Shown: positions 1 through 12,200 of the stretch, piece after piece
How the letters are laid out: each line of letters begins with the position of its first letter
How positions within the stretch are numbered: position 1 is the first letter of the stretch
DNA from: Cristatella mucedo
Taxonomy: Eukaryota > Bryozoa > Phylactolaemata > Cristatellidae
DNA length: 64,000 nt
Direction of reading: 5' to 3'
Assembly (NCBI GenBank): GCA_009760855.2
Contig: WPIO01000013.1
Span: 6,822,501-6,886,500, forward strand
Translations under genes and position numbers: made by a program
The notes under the pieces: generated by a model
What the model saw: only the letters and a program-made list of their open reading frames with translations
Database searches by the model: none
What the model was told of the DNA's origin: nothing

Positions 1-328
1 GGATTGGCGCAGGCGTGCTGCTTTTGGCTGCAAGCATACATGTACTGGCTTCTTATCGTATTAATATGTGAATGCTGTTACTATCATGGATCTATAACGA
101 GTTTCCATATTAGCTTTTTGCTGTTCCTTTGGTCAGCGGGCAGTGGCTATAGCCGGAACAGTGGCCGTAGCTCTCGTTCAACGGGTTCTTTTTGGTTAAT
201 GCATCAATCTGATGAATGAATTTATAAGAACAGTAGAACTGAGATTAAAAATCGCTCGCATTCTCTGCATCTTGACAGTGTTTTGATAGGGCGGCTGTTT
301 GCGATCTGTAGGAGCTTGCTAATCCAGG
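1..328 (+). other. NAT10 upstream region / 5' leader
   Basis: This stretch lies upstream of the NAT10 start codon and shows no coding similarity. The ATG at 329 has A at -3 and G at +4, a good initiation context. AG dinucleotides just upstream (for example at 326-327) could be the acceptor of a spliced 5'UTR exon, but this is not demonstrable. I see no clear TATA box or known motif. Confidence 0.4.
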
Positions 329-1718
329 ATGGTACGAAAGAAGATTGATAACAGAATACGAGTTTTAATTGAAAATGGTGTCGCGGAGAAACATCGAAGT
401 ATGTTCGTTGTCGTTGGAGACAGAGGCAAGGACCAGGTGCGTCGATCTTGTGACGGTCTTTTCTTGTATGCTCGGTACCTAAGTCTATGCACTCACTCTG
501 TAAGAGCTTCAACATTTATCTCCAGAGCCCACGAAGATCCCCGTGGTTTGAGACAAAACAGTCTAAGTTGTATTCTGTAGCTGTCGTCGCTTCTGCATTC
601 AGGTGCATTTTAGGCGTTGTAGCGTGCTACATTTGATTACACCACAGTGCTTGGATCCGAGTCATGCCATAGACCGTTTTTGTGTTTGACGGTACTGAGC
701 TTCGTAGAAGCCATTGCAGAAAAACTCTGCAACTTGCGTAGGATGTTCCCACTGACTGCAAAAAAATGCACGTGTCAGAAATTGCAACCATCGACCGTGG
801 CCTCTTCCACCTCCAGACATTCCATCTTGCAGACCTGGGTGGTTCCTTAGATTGGACCATACATTTCGGACCGAAGCTTCCCAAAAAATGACCTCTTCTC
901 TTGTGACATTGGCTTTTTGTAAGCCTATTACCCGCCTCGCCTGCCTGTCAACATCGCTCCATGGTCGATGGGGTTCCGATCAGGCGACTGGCTAAGCAAG
1001 TGTGTCAGCTCATCACCAGATTTGTAAAAAAAAAGGTAATTTACTCAAGTTGTTGTCGGTCAAGTAAGTTGGATTTGAAAGCTCAAATACTGTGCTTGGG
1101 GGAGTCGTTACATTTGGCAGCGAGATAACGACCCTAAGCTCACTGCCAGGCCAGTGAAGGACTTGTTGACGAACCCTTAATATGGAGCTGATGCAATGGC
1201 CAAGGCAGTGGCCTGATTTGAACCGCACTGAACGACTTTTTGAGCTATATTGACCGGCAGCTGAGTGGGGTGTTCAACCTGCACCAATAGCTGACCGTTC
1301 CTTTCCTTCCCTTTCTCTTGCCAAGCCTATGTCACAGAAATACTTCTTATTCAGGCTTTCCGTCGCAGCACAGCTACTGCTTTTTTACTGCTTTTTTCTG
1401 TGGCTCCGGTCCTTCGGTGGGAGCCTTTTTTCAACTTCCTATCCCATTAAGCAGGTGGCTTCAATTCCTATGCTTCCAGAGCTTGGAACTCTTTACCGAC
1501 TGACATCTCGTCGTTTCCTGATTTGAGGACGTTTGGAAAGAAGCTTAACACCTGCTACCTGTTCCTCAGCCTGTGCACAGTCCGTGTGAATTGCCTTGTA
1601 TTATTGTTCTCGTGCTGAAATTGTGAGTGCTATTACTAAACAGTGGGCGTGCTTTCGTTTCAGCATGTGTGCAGTTTCATTGAAAGAGATTGGGCACTCT
1701 TGGTGCTTTATATAAATC

Positions 1719-1752
<34 letters not shown>

Positions 1753-4700
1753 GTGGTTATGGCTGCCGCATTGTCTGCAGTGTAAGTGTTGAATAAATAA
1801 ATAAATTCTAGCTGATTAAAGAGCATCTTTTATATAGCAACAGGAGAGCCTTGACGGCTATCACCACCACTTGCAGTGGCAATAAAGAATCGCCCACGGC
1901 AGGGCTAAAATTCGGGCTTGTTTAGATAAGGATACCACGTCCAAGTTGGTCCATGCATTCGTGACATCCCGTCTCGACTTCTGCAACTCACTGCTTACTG
2001 GCCTACCAGCATGTGCGATCAGGCGATTGCAGCTGGTGCAAAACTCTGCAGCTAGGCTTATCTGTCGTGAGTGTCACAGTTGCCACATTACTCCACTTCT
2101 CGCCGACCTGCACTGGCTACCAGTCAAGCAACGGATTGACTTCAAGGTTTTGTCGCTCACTTTTAGGTCCCTTCATTCTATGGCTCCAGCCTATCTGTCA
2201 GATATACTACCCCATCAGGCCAAGCATCGTGCCACCCGCTTTTCGGAATCCAACAGTCTAGAAATACCTCATACAAACCCTAAATCCTTTGGAGACCGTG
2301 CCTTTAGCTCCTATACTCCCAAAGCCTGGAACTCACTCTCGACTTGCGTAAAGACATCCCCTGACTTGACCACATTTAAAAAGAAATTCAAAGCACCTAT
2401 TTATGACAACATTTAGTGGGTCCCTGTGATTCGTCCTTCACGTGCTGATGCGTGCTGACATTGTGCATGCTGCCACTAACCACATTTGCATGCTGACCCT
2501 GTGCATGTCACCCCTAACCGTATTATTCATTGTGTTTGTTTTTCAAGCATGATTTTACTTACCATTCAGTTGCATTTCCCTTTGCAGCAAATGTAAAGCG
2601 CCTAGAGAGAGATTAAGTTCTCTGAGGGCGCTTTATCAAGTGTATTATTATTATTATTATTATTATTATTAGGAATCGAACCCACGACCTCGGGACCGGG
2701 GTCGTGAAAGCAACCGCCTTACTGCGTTGTTGTTAGCCAATCTTGACCTCTTGCTCCGGAGTTTATACATACGTCCACGATTGTAAAAAGAAAGTTTTTT
2801 TTTTTACTTGATTTTTGTGTTGTTTTGTTTCCAGAATCGCAGTTCTCATATTCCCCCCCCCCACATAATTTGTGTCCTCGTGAGAAGCGTGTGTGTGTGT
2901 AGCTGTACCTTCTGCTTGCTCTCTTGAACTGGCAGGTTGTTATCCTGCACCACATTCTGTCGAAGTCGTTAGTAAAGGCAAGACCGTCGGTGCTATGGTG
3001 TTACAAAAAAGAGCTGGGTTTCAGCAGGTAAACATGCCAAGCTGTGCCAAAATGCATTTTTTTTTACTCCACTTCACTTCATTCTCTTCGGTCCGTTCTG
3101 TCTGCTTCTTGTGTCTAGCTTGCTTGCGGTTCGCGTTTACCGTTTGCTGTAGTGATGTTCTGAGCAGAGCGGTTGATGTGATATGCGTTCTGCCTACCGG
3201 ACGTCGATGCGTTTGTGCCGCTGACGTTGGCTCATTTTAAACTTCGGCACCCAAGTGCCATTCATTTTAACAATGCAGTCACAGGAAGAAGCGGATGAAA
3301 CAGCTTCAGAAAAAGATTAGGAGTGGCAAGCTGAACGTCCATGAAGACGATCCGTTCGAGCTCTTCATTGCGTCGACAACCATCCGCTACTGCTATTATG
3401 CCGAGACCCACAAGATACTCGGAAACACATACGGAATGTGTGTACTGCAGGTATGTGGAAAGCTCGGTCATATGTTGGTTTTATGCTATGATCATTTGTT
3501 TTACCGGTTCTGTTGCAAATTATGTTATATTTTTTGCATTTTGTTTTCAAATTGTTACTTTAGACAAGCAGTGGTATGGTGGTTTGGCCCAGTGGTGTAC
3601 GGTGTGCGCCCCGAGACCGAGGTCTTGGTGAGTGTGTTTGATGACCGAGGTCGTGAACTCGAGCCCCGTGGCTTATATGAAGCGCCTGAATATAGATTAA
3701 GTTCATAGAGCACACTATGCGAGTGAACTGTCATACTATGTATACGGTCTATGCTGAAGCCGTATACCCGAGCGGTGTGTGCGGATCGGTTGCTTTCAAA
3801 TTAAAACAGTGCTGCTCGTCTTAGAGGTAGCTGGCGAGGGCTTCCGAAGGCGAAGTGCTGCTCTTCTCTTTTTTTTGAGTAGCTGGCGAGCGCTTCGCGG
3901 CAGCCTTTAGTCAAATGCACGCCCCACCTGCAGTGGCGACATCACTCGTACTTTCAATAGGTAGGCGAGTCCGACTGCTTGCTCGTTGCAGTACAGCTGC
4001 ATCTGGATGCGAGTGACCCACGAGCAGATGTAGCGTCCAACGCTTCGAGGCTCTCTGTTGGCTGCGCCTGAAGAACTCTTGGCTACTCCCGCGATGGTTG
4101 TTTAATGTGACACTGTTTAGTGTGACACTGCTCAATGTCCTGCGCCATCCAATCAACTGCTTCGGCCTTGCTGAGCTCAGCATCCCGCCGTGCAGTCTGC
4201 TTTCGGTAATTACCCGACCTTTATATATTACGTAAAGTGCCGTAGAAATACGTTAAAAAGTTCTCGGATGGCGCTATACAAATGCATTATGATTACGAAC
4301 TGGTCGCCTGCCACGTGGCAGCTTGCCCTAAGCAACTGCATGCGTGCCGATCTGTGAGCTGTGCGCTTAACCGGACGTTTGCTGAGGCTGCCGCCACCGT
4401 TGATTGCAGGACTTCGAAGCGCTCACTCCCAACCTGCTGGCACGAACAGTCGAGACAGTGGAAGGTGGCGGGCTAGTGGTGGTCCTGCTGCGAAGCATGG
4501 ACTCGTTGCGACAGCTGTACACCCTGGCCATGGTGCGTGTTGCGCACACTGCGCGCTGCCTCGTGTCGCTGCCTGTGCTTGTGTGCCTGTGCCCTGAAAG
4601 CTAGAGGAGTCTTTCCGATCTCCTAGGACGTGCACGCGAGATATCGAACCGAGTCGCACCAAGATGTCGTAGGACGATTTAATGAACGGTAGGCCCCTTG

Positions 4701-7700
4701 GCCGGCAAGGCGAACTCGGGCTCCTTTGCTGCATTGCGCGCCCATTGCCTCTGTCTGTGGAGGCAATGGGCCCTTGATGCCTCGAGCAGCGAGCGGCACG
4801 CCTGCCTTTCTTGCGATCTCGAGTCAGCTCTTGTGCAGCTCTCGAGCGCCTCACCCATCCACGGCACGCTGCAGGTTTCTGCTGTCCCTTGCATCCTGCA
4901 AGTCTTGCATGGTCATCGACGATCAATTGAACATCCTGCCGATATCCAGCCACATGCTGAACATAGCGGCTGTGCCCCCGAGGGCATCGGTGAGCGTGCT
5001 GCTTCATGCTGCGTGCAATCTGCTCGGCGTACCGTCTGTCCATGCGACTGTGCTGAGCATAGCAACAGGGTTGAGGCGATGTCGTTATGCAATTCTACAA
5101 CAGCTAAAGCTTCCGGCCGTGCTCTGGCGCGATAGCCCTCAAGCAGTGATGAGGCTTCCTAGCTTTGCACACTGCATCTACGCACGACCATAATGTGCAT
5201 GTCCAAGTGATGCCTAAGTAATTGGCATAGCTTCCCCTTCCAGCACATAGCAAGTGCCTAGAAAGAGATTTGGTTCCCTTAGGGCCTTGCATAGCATACT
5301 CGTGTCTTATTGTTATTATTTTTGTCGACCTTTCGGTCAAGACCACTATCTGTTATTTGTAATTGATCTGATAATGGGACCTTCCTAAATTACAGCTTGT
5401 ACCATTACCTTTATGTACCATTACATTAAATTACCTGCCTGTACCTGTACCTGTGGCTTATCTTAAAGTGGGAAAACAGGCTAGCCTCATTTAACTGCTT
5501 TGTTTTGCTTCCCCATCGTTACTTCGTGCCATACTTGCTAAGATTTCCTACTCACCAGCATTCATCGGAACGAAGCAACACCAGTGTCGGGTTGCTCTCG
5601 GGCTTGTGGACTATGCTGCGTTGCTGACAACGCCTGCGACGTTACCGAACTGTTTAAGGACCGACTGTCTTTTGCACTTCAAGCCTTCTGTCGTGCATCG
5701 CACTACTTCAGGCTCTCTGGGAGCTTCCGCGGATTTTCAAGATAGTTTGGCAGTATTGGGCCGAGGAGGTCCCGTGAAACCTGCGATCTCACTCTTCGTA
5801 CGATGTCTCATCTCTTGGCGCAAAGATCGTCAACTTGTGGCTACCTTAGCTCCAGCCAATAATAATAATAATAATAATGCAGTTGTATAACGGCCTCAGA
5901 AAAAATTAATCTCTTTGTAGGCGCTTTGCATATTCTGTAAAGTAAGCATGATCGAATGTTTAGTGGTCGAATGCTCAATGTCAACAAGCATAACATGGTT
6001 AGAGGTGACATGCACAGGGTCAACATGCAAATATGATTAGTGACAGCATGCGCAGTGTCAGCACATGTAAGCACACAAAGGACGAATCACGTGGACCCAC
6101 TACATGCTAGGATCAATAGATGGGTTTGCCCGGGGCCGAAGCTTCTGGTTTCTGCATCTGCATTCGTGTACCGTCGGATAGCTTCAGTGCCCCAACCTCT
6201 CGAGGCGATGGCGTTTGCGTTTGGCTGCCGGAGGCACCTCTGATGCAAGCAAGCCTGCACCGTCATGCTCGGGCCGGCTGTTCTGTTGACCGCCCCGCCC
6301 CTGAGAAACTCGGCAGTCGAGAGTGGGTGAGCCTTCGAGCCTCATAGACGCATGCACTGCGCAAAGATGCGGAATTTGAGCAGGCTGCTGGCTGCGCACC
6401 GATCATTAAAAGTGCAGGTGCCCGCCTGTGCACTCGGCTTACCCCCCCCCCCCAGCTGCTGCACAGGGAGGCCTGAATTGATTGATGCTAATCGGGATTG
6501 GGTGCGATGCGATGGTGCGTTGTTGAGCTGCTTTTACTTACACATTGGGAGTTCGGTATTGAGTGGGAATTGCTGCTGCATTTTCCTCCCAGTCACGAGC
6601 TCGAGGTTTTATTCCCGAGCTCTGTGTTTTATTCCCGAGCATCGTTGCGTGCATGTCATCGCTCGTCCTGCTCGACTAGGCCTTGTCGTTTGCATGCCAG
6701 ACGCCGAAGATTATAGCAACGGCACGCTCCACCGATCGAGAGTACGTCCATGTGCTCCTGTGCAGGTCGACTAAGACCTGCAACAAGCCAAGCTAGCGTT
6801 TGCCCCGTGACAGTGTGCGATGCACTGTAGCCGGGGCACTGTGTCTCTCGTTTGTAGGATGATCCGCTGCCACCCAAGCTACACGAGCTCGATGCGCTGA
6901 AGGAGTCGCTGCAGGATACACAGCCCGTAGGGGTTCTTGTGAAGTGTTGCAAGACGCTAGACCAAGTAGGTGTGACAGGTGTTCGTGAGGCCCAGACGCC
7001 GAGGCCCAGTGCTGAGCTTGCAAGCGAGCGAGTGGGGTTCTGTGTGTGCGCAGTTCTTTTAATAAGCTATCGTTCGTTTGCAAGACTCTCCGTTTGTCGT
7101 GAGAGACCGTCGACCGCCAGGTCAGTTCACGAGGCAGTCGCGTGCGCAGTGGTTGCTCGTAGTGTTCCGTCCGTTCGTTATTGTTTTAGGCCAAGGCACT
7201 GTTAAAATTTGTCGAGGCAGTCTCCGAGAAGACGCTCCGAAGCACCGTAACGTTGACGGCGGCTCGTGGTCGCGGCAAGTCGGCCGCCCTGGGGCTCGCC
7301 ATGGCCACGGCTATAGCGTTTGGCTACAGTAATGTGTTCGTTACTTCGCCGAGTCCAGAGAACTTGAAGACGCTTTTTGATTTCATCTTCAAAGGCTTCG
7401 ACGCCATGGATTTTCAGGTATTCCACTAGCTGGGAGTTTGTTTGATCTGGCAATTTCCTTGCCTTGAGAGAGCGGTGACCCGTGAAGAGTCTAGGCTGCC
7501 TCCGATATATAGTCATTCTTGCGTCGGGCACCGACTGAGCTGCAATGACGGTTAAAGGCAGGGGATGCTTTTGGTGCCCGAGGTTGCTCAAGAGTACAGG
7601 CCGATCGGCTGTCACGAATAGAAGCCAAAGCCAAATGCAGCTCCCCATTATCCTAGCATTGTTAGGTCGTGGGGGTGGGGGCTCACTCCTTTTTATGCAG

Positions 7701-9154
7701 ATGCCTCACAGCTGTACTTGTGCTTTAGCATTCTGACCTTCCAGTGTGTCGAACTCTCTCAGCAGCATGCATTTCTGGCATCCACACATGGATGGCATCT
7801 AAAGCTCTCATCAAATTACAGTAAAACCAACTTACGCGTTATGGGCAAACCAAGTGTGACTCAGAAATTGGAAAGCTTAACACTCAAATCTGATCTTGCA
7901 CTCGCCGACCAGATCAGCTCCACAGTAAAGTCTGCTCCTACTTTAAGCCTACATAACATTGCTAAAATTCGGGCTTGCTTAGACAGGGATACTAGATCTA
8001 AATTGGTCCATGCTTTTGTGACATCCCGTCTCGATTTCTGCATCTTACTGTTTGCTGGTTTGCCGGCCTGTGCAATCGGGAGCTTACAGTTGGTGCAAAA
8101 CTCAGCAGCCTAGGCTTGTCTGCCAAGAGCATCAAGGTTTTGTCACTCACTGGCAGCAACCTGTCTAAAATTGAATGACGATAAAACACTTAGTTGTTAA
8201 ATAAGCTACTCTTGCAGAAAGTGGATAGCCTAACTCTCAAAATGGGCTATAGCAGCATGTTTCCTGTAGGGTCTGCATGACAAACCTGGATGTCCTCTTC
8301 CAAAGGGATTTTTCACTAGATGACCACATCAGCTCTGAAGTCATGTCTGTCTACTTGCACCTTCCTAGCATAGCTAAAATTCGGTCATGCAGTTAAGGAT
8401 GCCACAGCCGACTTGGTCACGCATTCTTTGCATTCTGCCTACACTTTCATCTTGTTACTTTCTACATCTAGTTCTTCGTGCCCATGCAATAAGATGTTTA
8501 CAGGTGGTGGAAAATCTTGCAACTATGCTTATCTGTCGTGAACCTTGCTACTGCTACATTACATCACTTCTCACCAGCCTATTTAGGCTTCCCATCAAGC
8601 AGCATATCCACTTGAGGGATCTGTCACTCACTTTGAGGTCCTTTCATTCTCTTGCTATTTATCGGAAATACTGTATCACATTTCACGTTCTACCACCTGC
8701 TCTTTTTTGTTCAAGTGGTTTAGCTGAGCTTTTATTCAACCCCAGCTCCTTTGGAGGCCATGCCTTCAGTTTGTATGTTTCCAAAGCCTGCAACTCACTA
8801 CCGAGGGACATCTCGACATCCTCTGATTAAGCTATCTAAAAAGTAGCTGGAAATCCACTTGCTCCTCACATCATACGACCTGTTCGTGTGCTCATGTATG
8901 CTGACATTGTGCATGTTATTGCTAATCAATTGACATGGTTGTTTTCCAAGGTAATGTAAAGTCCCTTGGAAGAAGATCTAGTTCCCTTTGGGTGTGATGC
9001 AATTTTTATTAGTATTATTATTACTATTGCTACTACTGATGTAAATCTGTAGTGGGAGCAGTCGTCAATGCATAGCCCTAAATGTCCTCTCGGCTGCATG
9101 GTGATGCGATGGTCAGCAATGCTTTCTATGGTTGCTTCGTTGTCTTCAGAGTTC

Positions 9155-9204
<50 letters not shown>

Positions 9205-12200
9205 CGCGCGCATGCTGTGGCTTCTCACTTCTTTTAGTATGCCAGCATACCGAATTCAAGGCTTTTGCCGTGCCGTAGCTTAGCAATTGGCTGGCGGCTG
9301 TGGCTCAAGCCGAAAAGAGCCTGCATGTGGCAGTCACTGTCTGCTCCTTGCTGCCTGCTTGCTGGTGTTTTTCATTTGCCCGTGTGTTGCTTGCTGGTAA
9401 CCACCACCCCCTCTGCACAGCGACTGTACTGCACCAATGTGCACTTGTACTGTTGTAGGAGCACATCGACTATGACGTGGTGCAGTCAACGAATCCGGAA
9501 TTCAACAAGGCAATCGTCCGAGTAAACATCTTTCGAGAGCATCGGCAAACGATTCAGGCAGGTTGCCGCGTCCGCTGTCGATCCGGTTGTTCCGCCGTTG
9601 CTGCCCGCATCCGCGATCGTGCAAGGCACCTGAGAATCGGCTGAAAAGGTGTCGTGCGCCTGCGGCGGCTCACACCGGCGTCTGTCATCGCCGCTCGTTG
9701 CAGTACATCCAGCCCTCGGACGCGCACAAGCTCGGGCAGGCGGAGCTGGTCGTCATAGACGAGGCAGCCGCCATCCCACTGCCCCTGGTCAAGGCCCTGC
9801 TCGGCCCATACTTGGTCTTCATGGCATCCACCATTAACGGGTGAGAGCTACTCTGCCGCTCGCTTGTGGCTCGCAGCCGCCAGGCGGATGGTGCGGAAGC
9901 GCGCCGCGGCGGCGCCAGCAGTCGCTCCTGCTCCCGCTGACCCGAGAGCTTCGTCGTCTGCTGTCCTAGTTACGAGGGCACGGGACGCTCACTGTCGCTC
10001 AAGCTCGTGCAGCAGCTGCGGCAGCAGAGCGCGTCGTCCGGCAGCCTGCCGTCCGCCGCTGGCAAGAAGGCGCTGGGCGCAGCGGCGACCGGCGCTGCGA
10101 CGGACGCAGCGTCTGCCACGGGTGAGTGCGGCTCGTCCGTCGGTTCTGTGACCGGCGCTGCGCCTGCCTGCCCGGGCATCGTCGACTAGCCGAGCCTCGG
10201 CGACCGCTGGCGCGTGGTGCGTGCGCCAGCGTCGGCATGCGAGCGACACCGTAGACTGTTATGCCGTTGCAATCTCCGGCCCAGCCAGATATCGGTTCGT
10301 AACGCACGCAGGCCGCCATCTTTGTGAGCTGACCCTATCGGAGTCCATCCGCTATGCCGACGGCGACCCGGTGGAGGCGTGGCTGAACGGCGTGCTCTGC
10401 CTCGATGCGACCGTCGGCGTGCCGCGCATACTGTCCGGCTGCCCGCTACCCGACGCCTGCGACTTGTATTATGTCAGCCGGGACACGCTGTTCTCCTACC
10501 ATCGCGCGTCCGAGCAGTTCCTGCAGCGCCTGATGGCGCTGTATGTTGCGTCTCACTACAAGGCAAGTGCAAGTGAACACGATGGCACGAAGCCGCTCCT
10601 GCTCTGTGCCATCGTTCGACTCGTGGCGTCTATGCCCGGAGCCGAGCTGCTGCTGCGTGCAGCTAGTCCACAAAATGGCGATCTTCAAGCGTGCGAGTAC
10701 ATTAAATCTGCTTGCACTCGTCGCTGCTGCCGTGCGACGGCATGAGCCTATATGTCTCGTCGTAGACCGATGTCGGACTGCAAAGTTTTAGCATGTAGCC
10801 AATATTACAGCGGTCGTGCTGTGCGTGAAAGCGTGCACACATCGTTGCCAAACTAGGACTTGCTGGACATGCAAGGACTGCTTTATCCTTGCAGTGTTGG
10901 TCTGTGGCATCGTGAGCCCAAGATAGGGGAGGATTGTGGTATAGTATGAGAAGAATATAAATAAAAGTAAGATAAGAATATAAGCAACTTTTTTTTGGGA
11001 AAGTGCTCGGTGCTAAGTAATGTGTGCCGTTTCGGGTATGCAGGCGTATAAAGCTAAGTAGCGTGCACCGTTATGGGTATGTTGGTGGATTTCATAAACA
11101 GACTCTTCACAGCGTCTTTAAGTAGAAAAAGCTTAAGCCTTGACTGCAACACATAAGCATCCCACGTTCAAGGACTTGCTCTGAATGCCTCAATATAACT
11201 CTAGCCTACGAACGTCAGCCATTTTCATTTTGGCCGTGGTGCGCATGTGACGAGCATTCGGATTTCGATTGGTCGGCTGGACCATCAAGGAGCCAAAAAG
11301 TAGGAACGTATTCTCCTTCATGGGAGTTTGCCGATTTGGCTCCACCACCCTCCTTCCCCAAATGTGGTGACCTATGGTGACATTTTAGGGGAATGGGGGG
11401 TCTGTCCAAAATGCGTACAGTTTTAGGAGGAAAATCGCTCTCTTGGCGTGAATGCAGCTTTACTCTCACACTTGACCTTCGTATTTATTGCAAGAGCTGC
11501 ATCCCAACCCTCAGGGAGCAGCTTCAAGGGCATCGATCGCGCTGCACTGCACTGACCGGACAGCGTGTCCTTGTTCTCGATGTGCAGCAGCGGTGCTGCC
11601 ATGCTAGCAGCGCCGCTGCTGCACCAGTTCGAATAGTTGCTCGCGTGTCGTTGCAGAACACGCCCAACGACCTGCAGATGCTGTCCGACGCTCCCGCCCA
11701 CCACATCTTCTGCCTCCTGCCGCCCATTGACCCCACATCGAGCACTCTGCCCGAAGTCCTTTGCGTCGTCCAGGTTGGTGGTGGGGCGCGAAGCTGCCAG
11801 CTTCTGGTGCGCTGCTGTTGGCTATGCACGCTGTGCTCAGAAAAAAGAAGTTGCAACAGCGCCTCTGTTGTGCCGCTGCGGCGCCGCTACTGCAGACAAG
11901 AGTGTGCAGGTGCGAGGTGCGTTGCAGGTGTGCCTGGAAGGCGACATCTCTCGAGGCACCGTCGTGAACAGCTTGGCGCGAGGCAAGCGAGCCTCGGGCG
12001 ACCTCATCCCGTGGACCGTGTCTCAGCAATTCCAGGATCACGACTTCCCTGCTCTGTCGGGCGCTCGTGTCGTCCGAATCGCCACGCATCCTGATTACCA
12101 GGGGGTAGGCGGCTTGTGTGCTCTCAGTTTGCTCTCGGGAGACTGCCACTAGCCGGCATTGATGTCATCTGCGCTCCGCATCCTGCCATCGCTCGTGCTT

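Noticed and set aside
4423-5043. A 206-codon minus-strand frame over NAT10 exons 4-6
   Set aside because: The plus strand carries conserved NAT10 exons with correct splice sites; the antisense frame has no homology.
9558-9561. A GT donor 4 bp further on (gttgcc) for NAT10 exon 9
   Set aside because: It would shift the phase relative to exon 10, which must join in phase 0 at YIQPSD; the GC donor keeps the frame and the conserved protein.
11393-12152. Long frames on both strands in the NAT10 exon 13-14 region
   Set aside because: Shadow frames of GC-rich exons and short introns; only the frame spliced as exons 13 and 14 matches NAT10.
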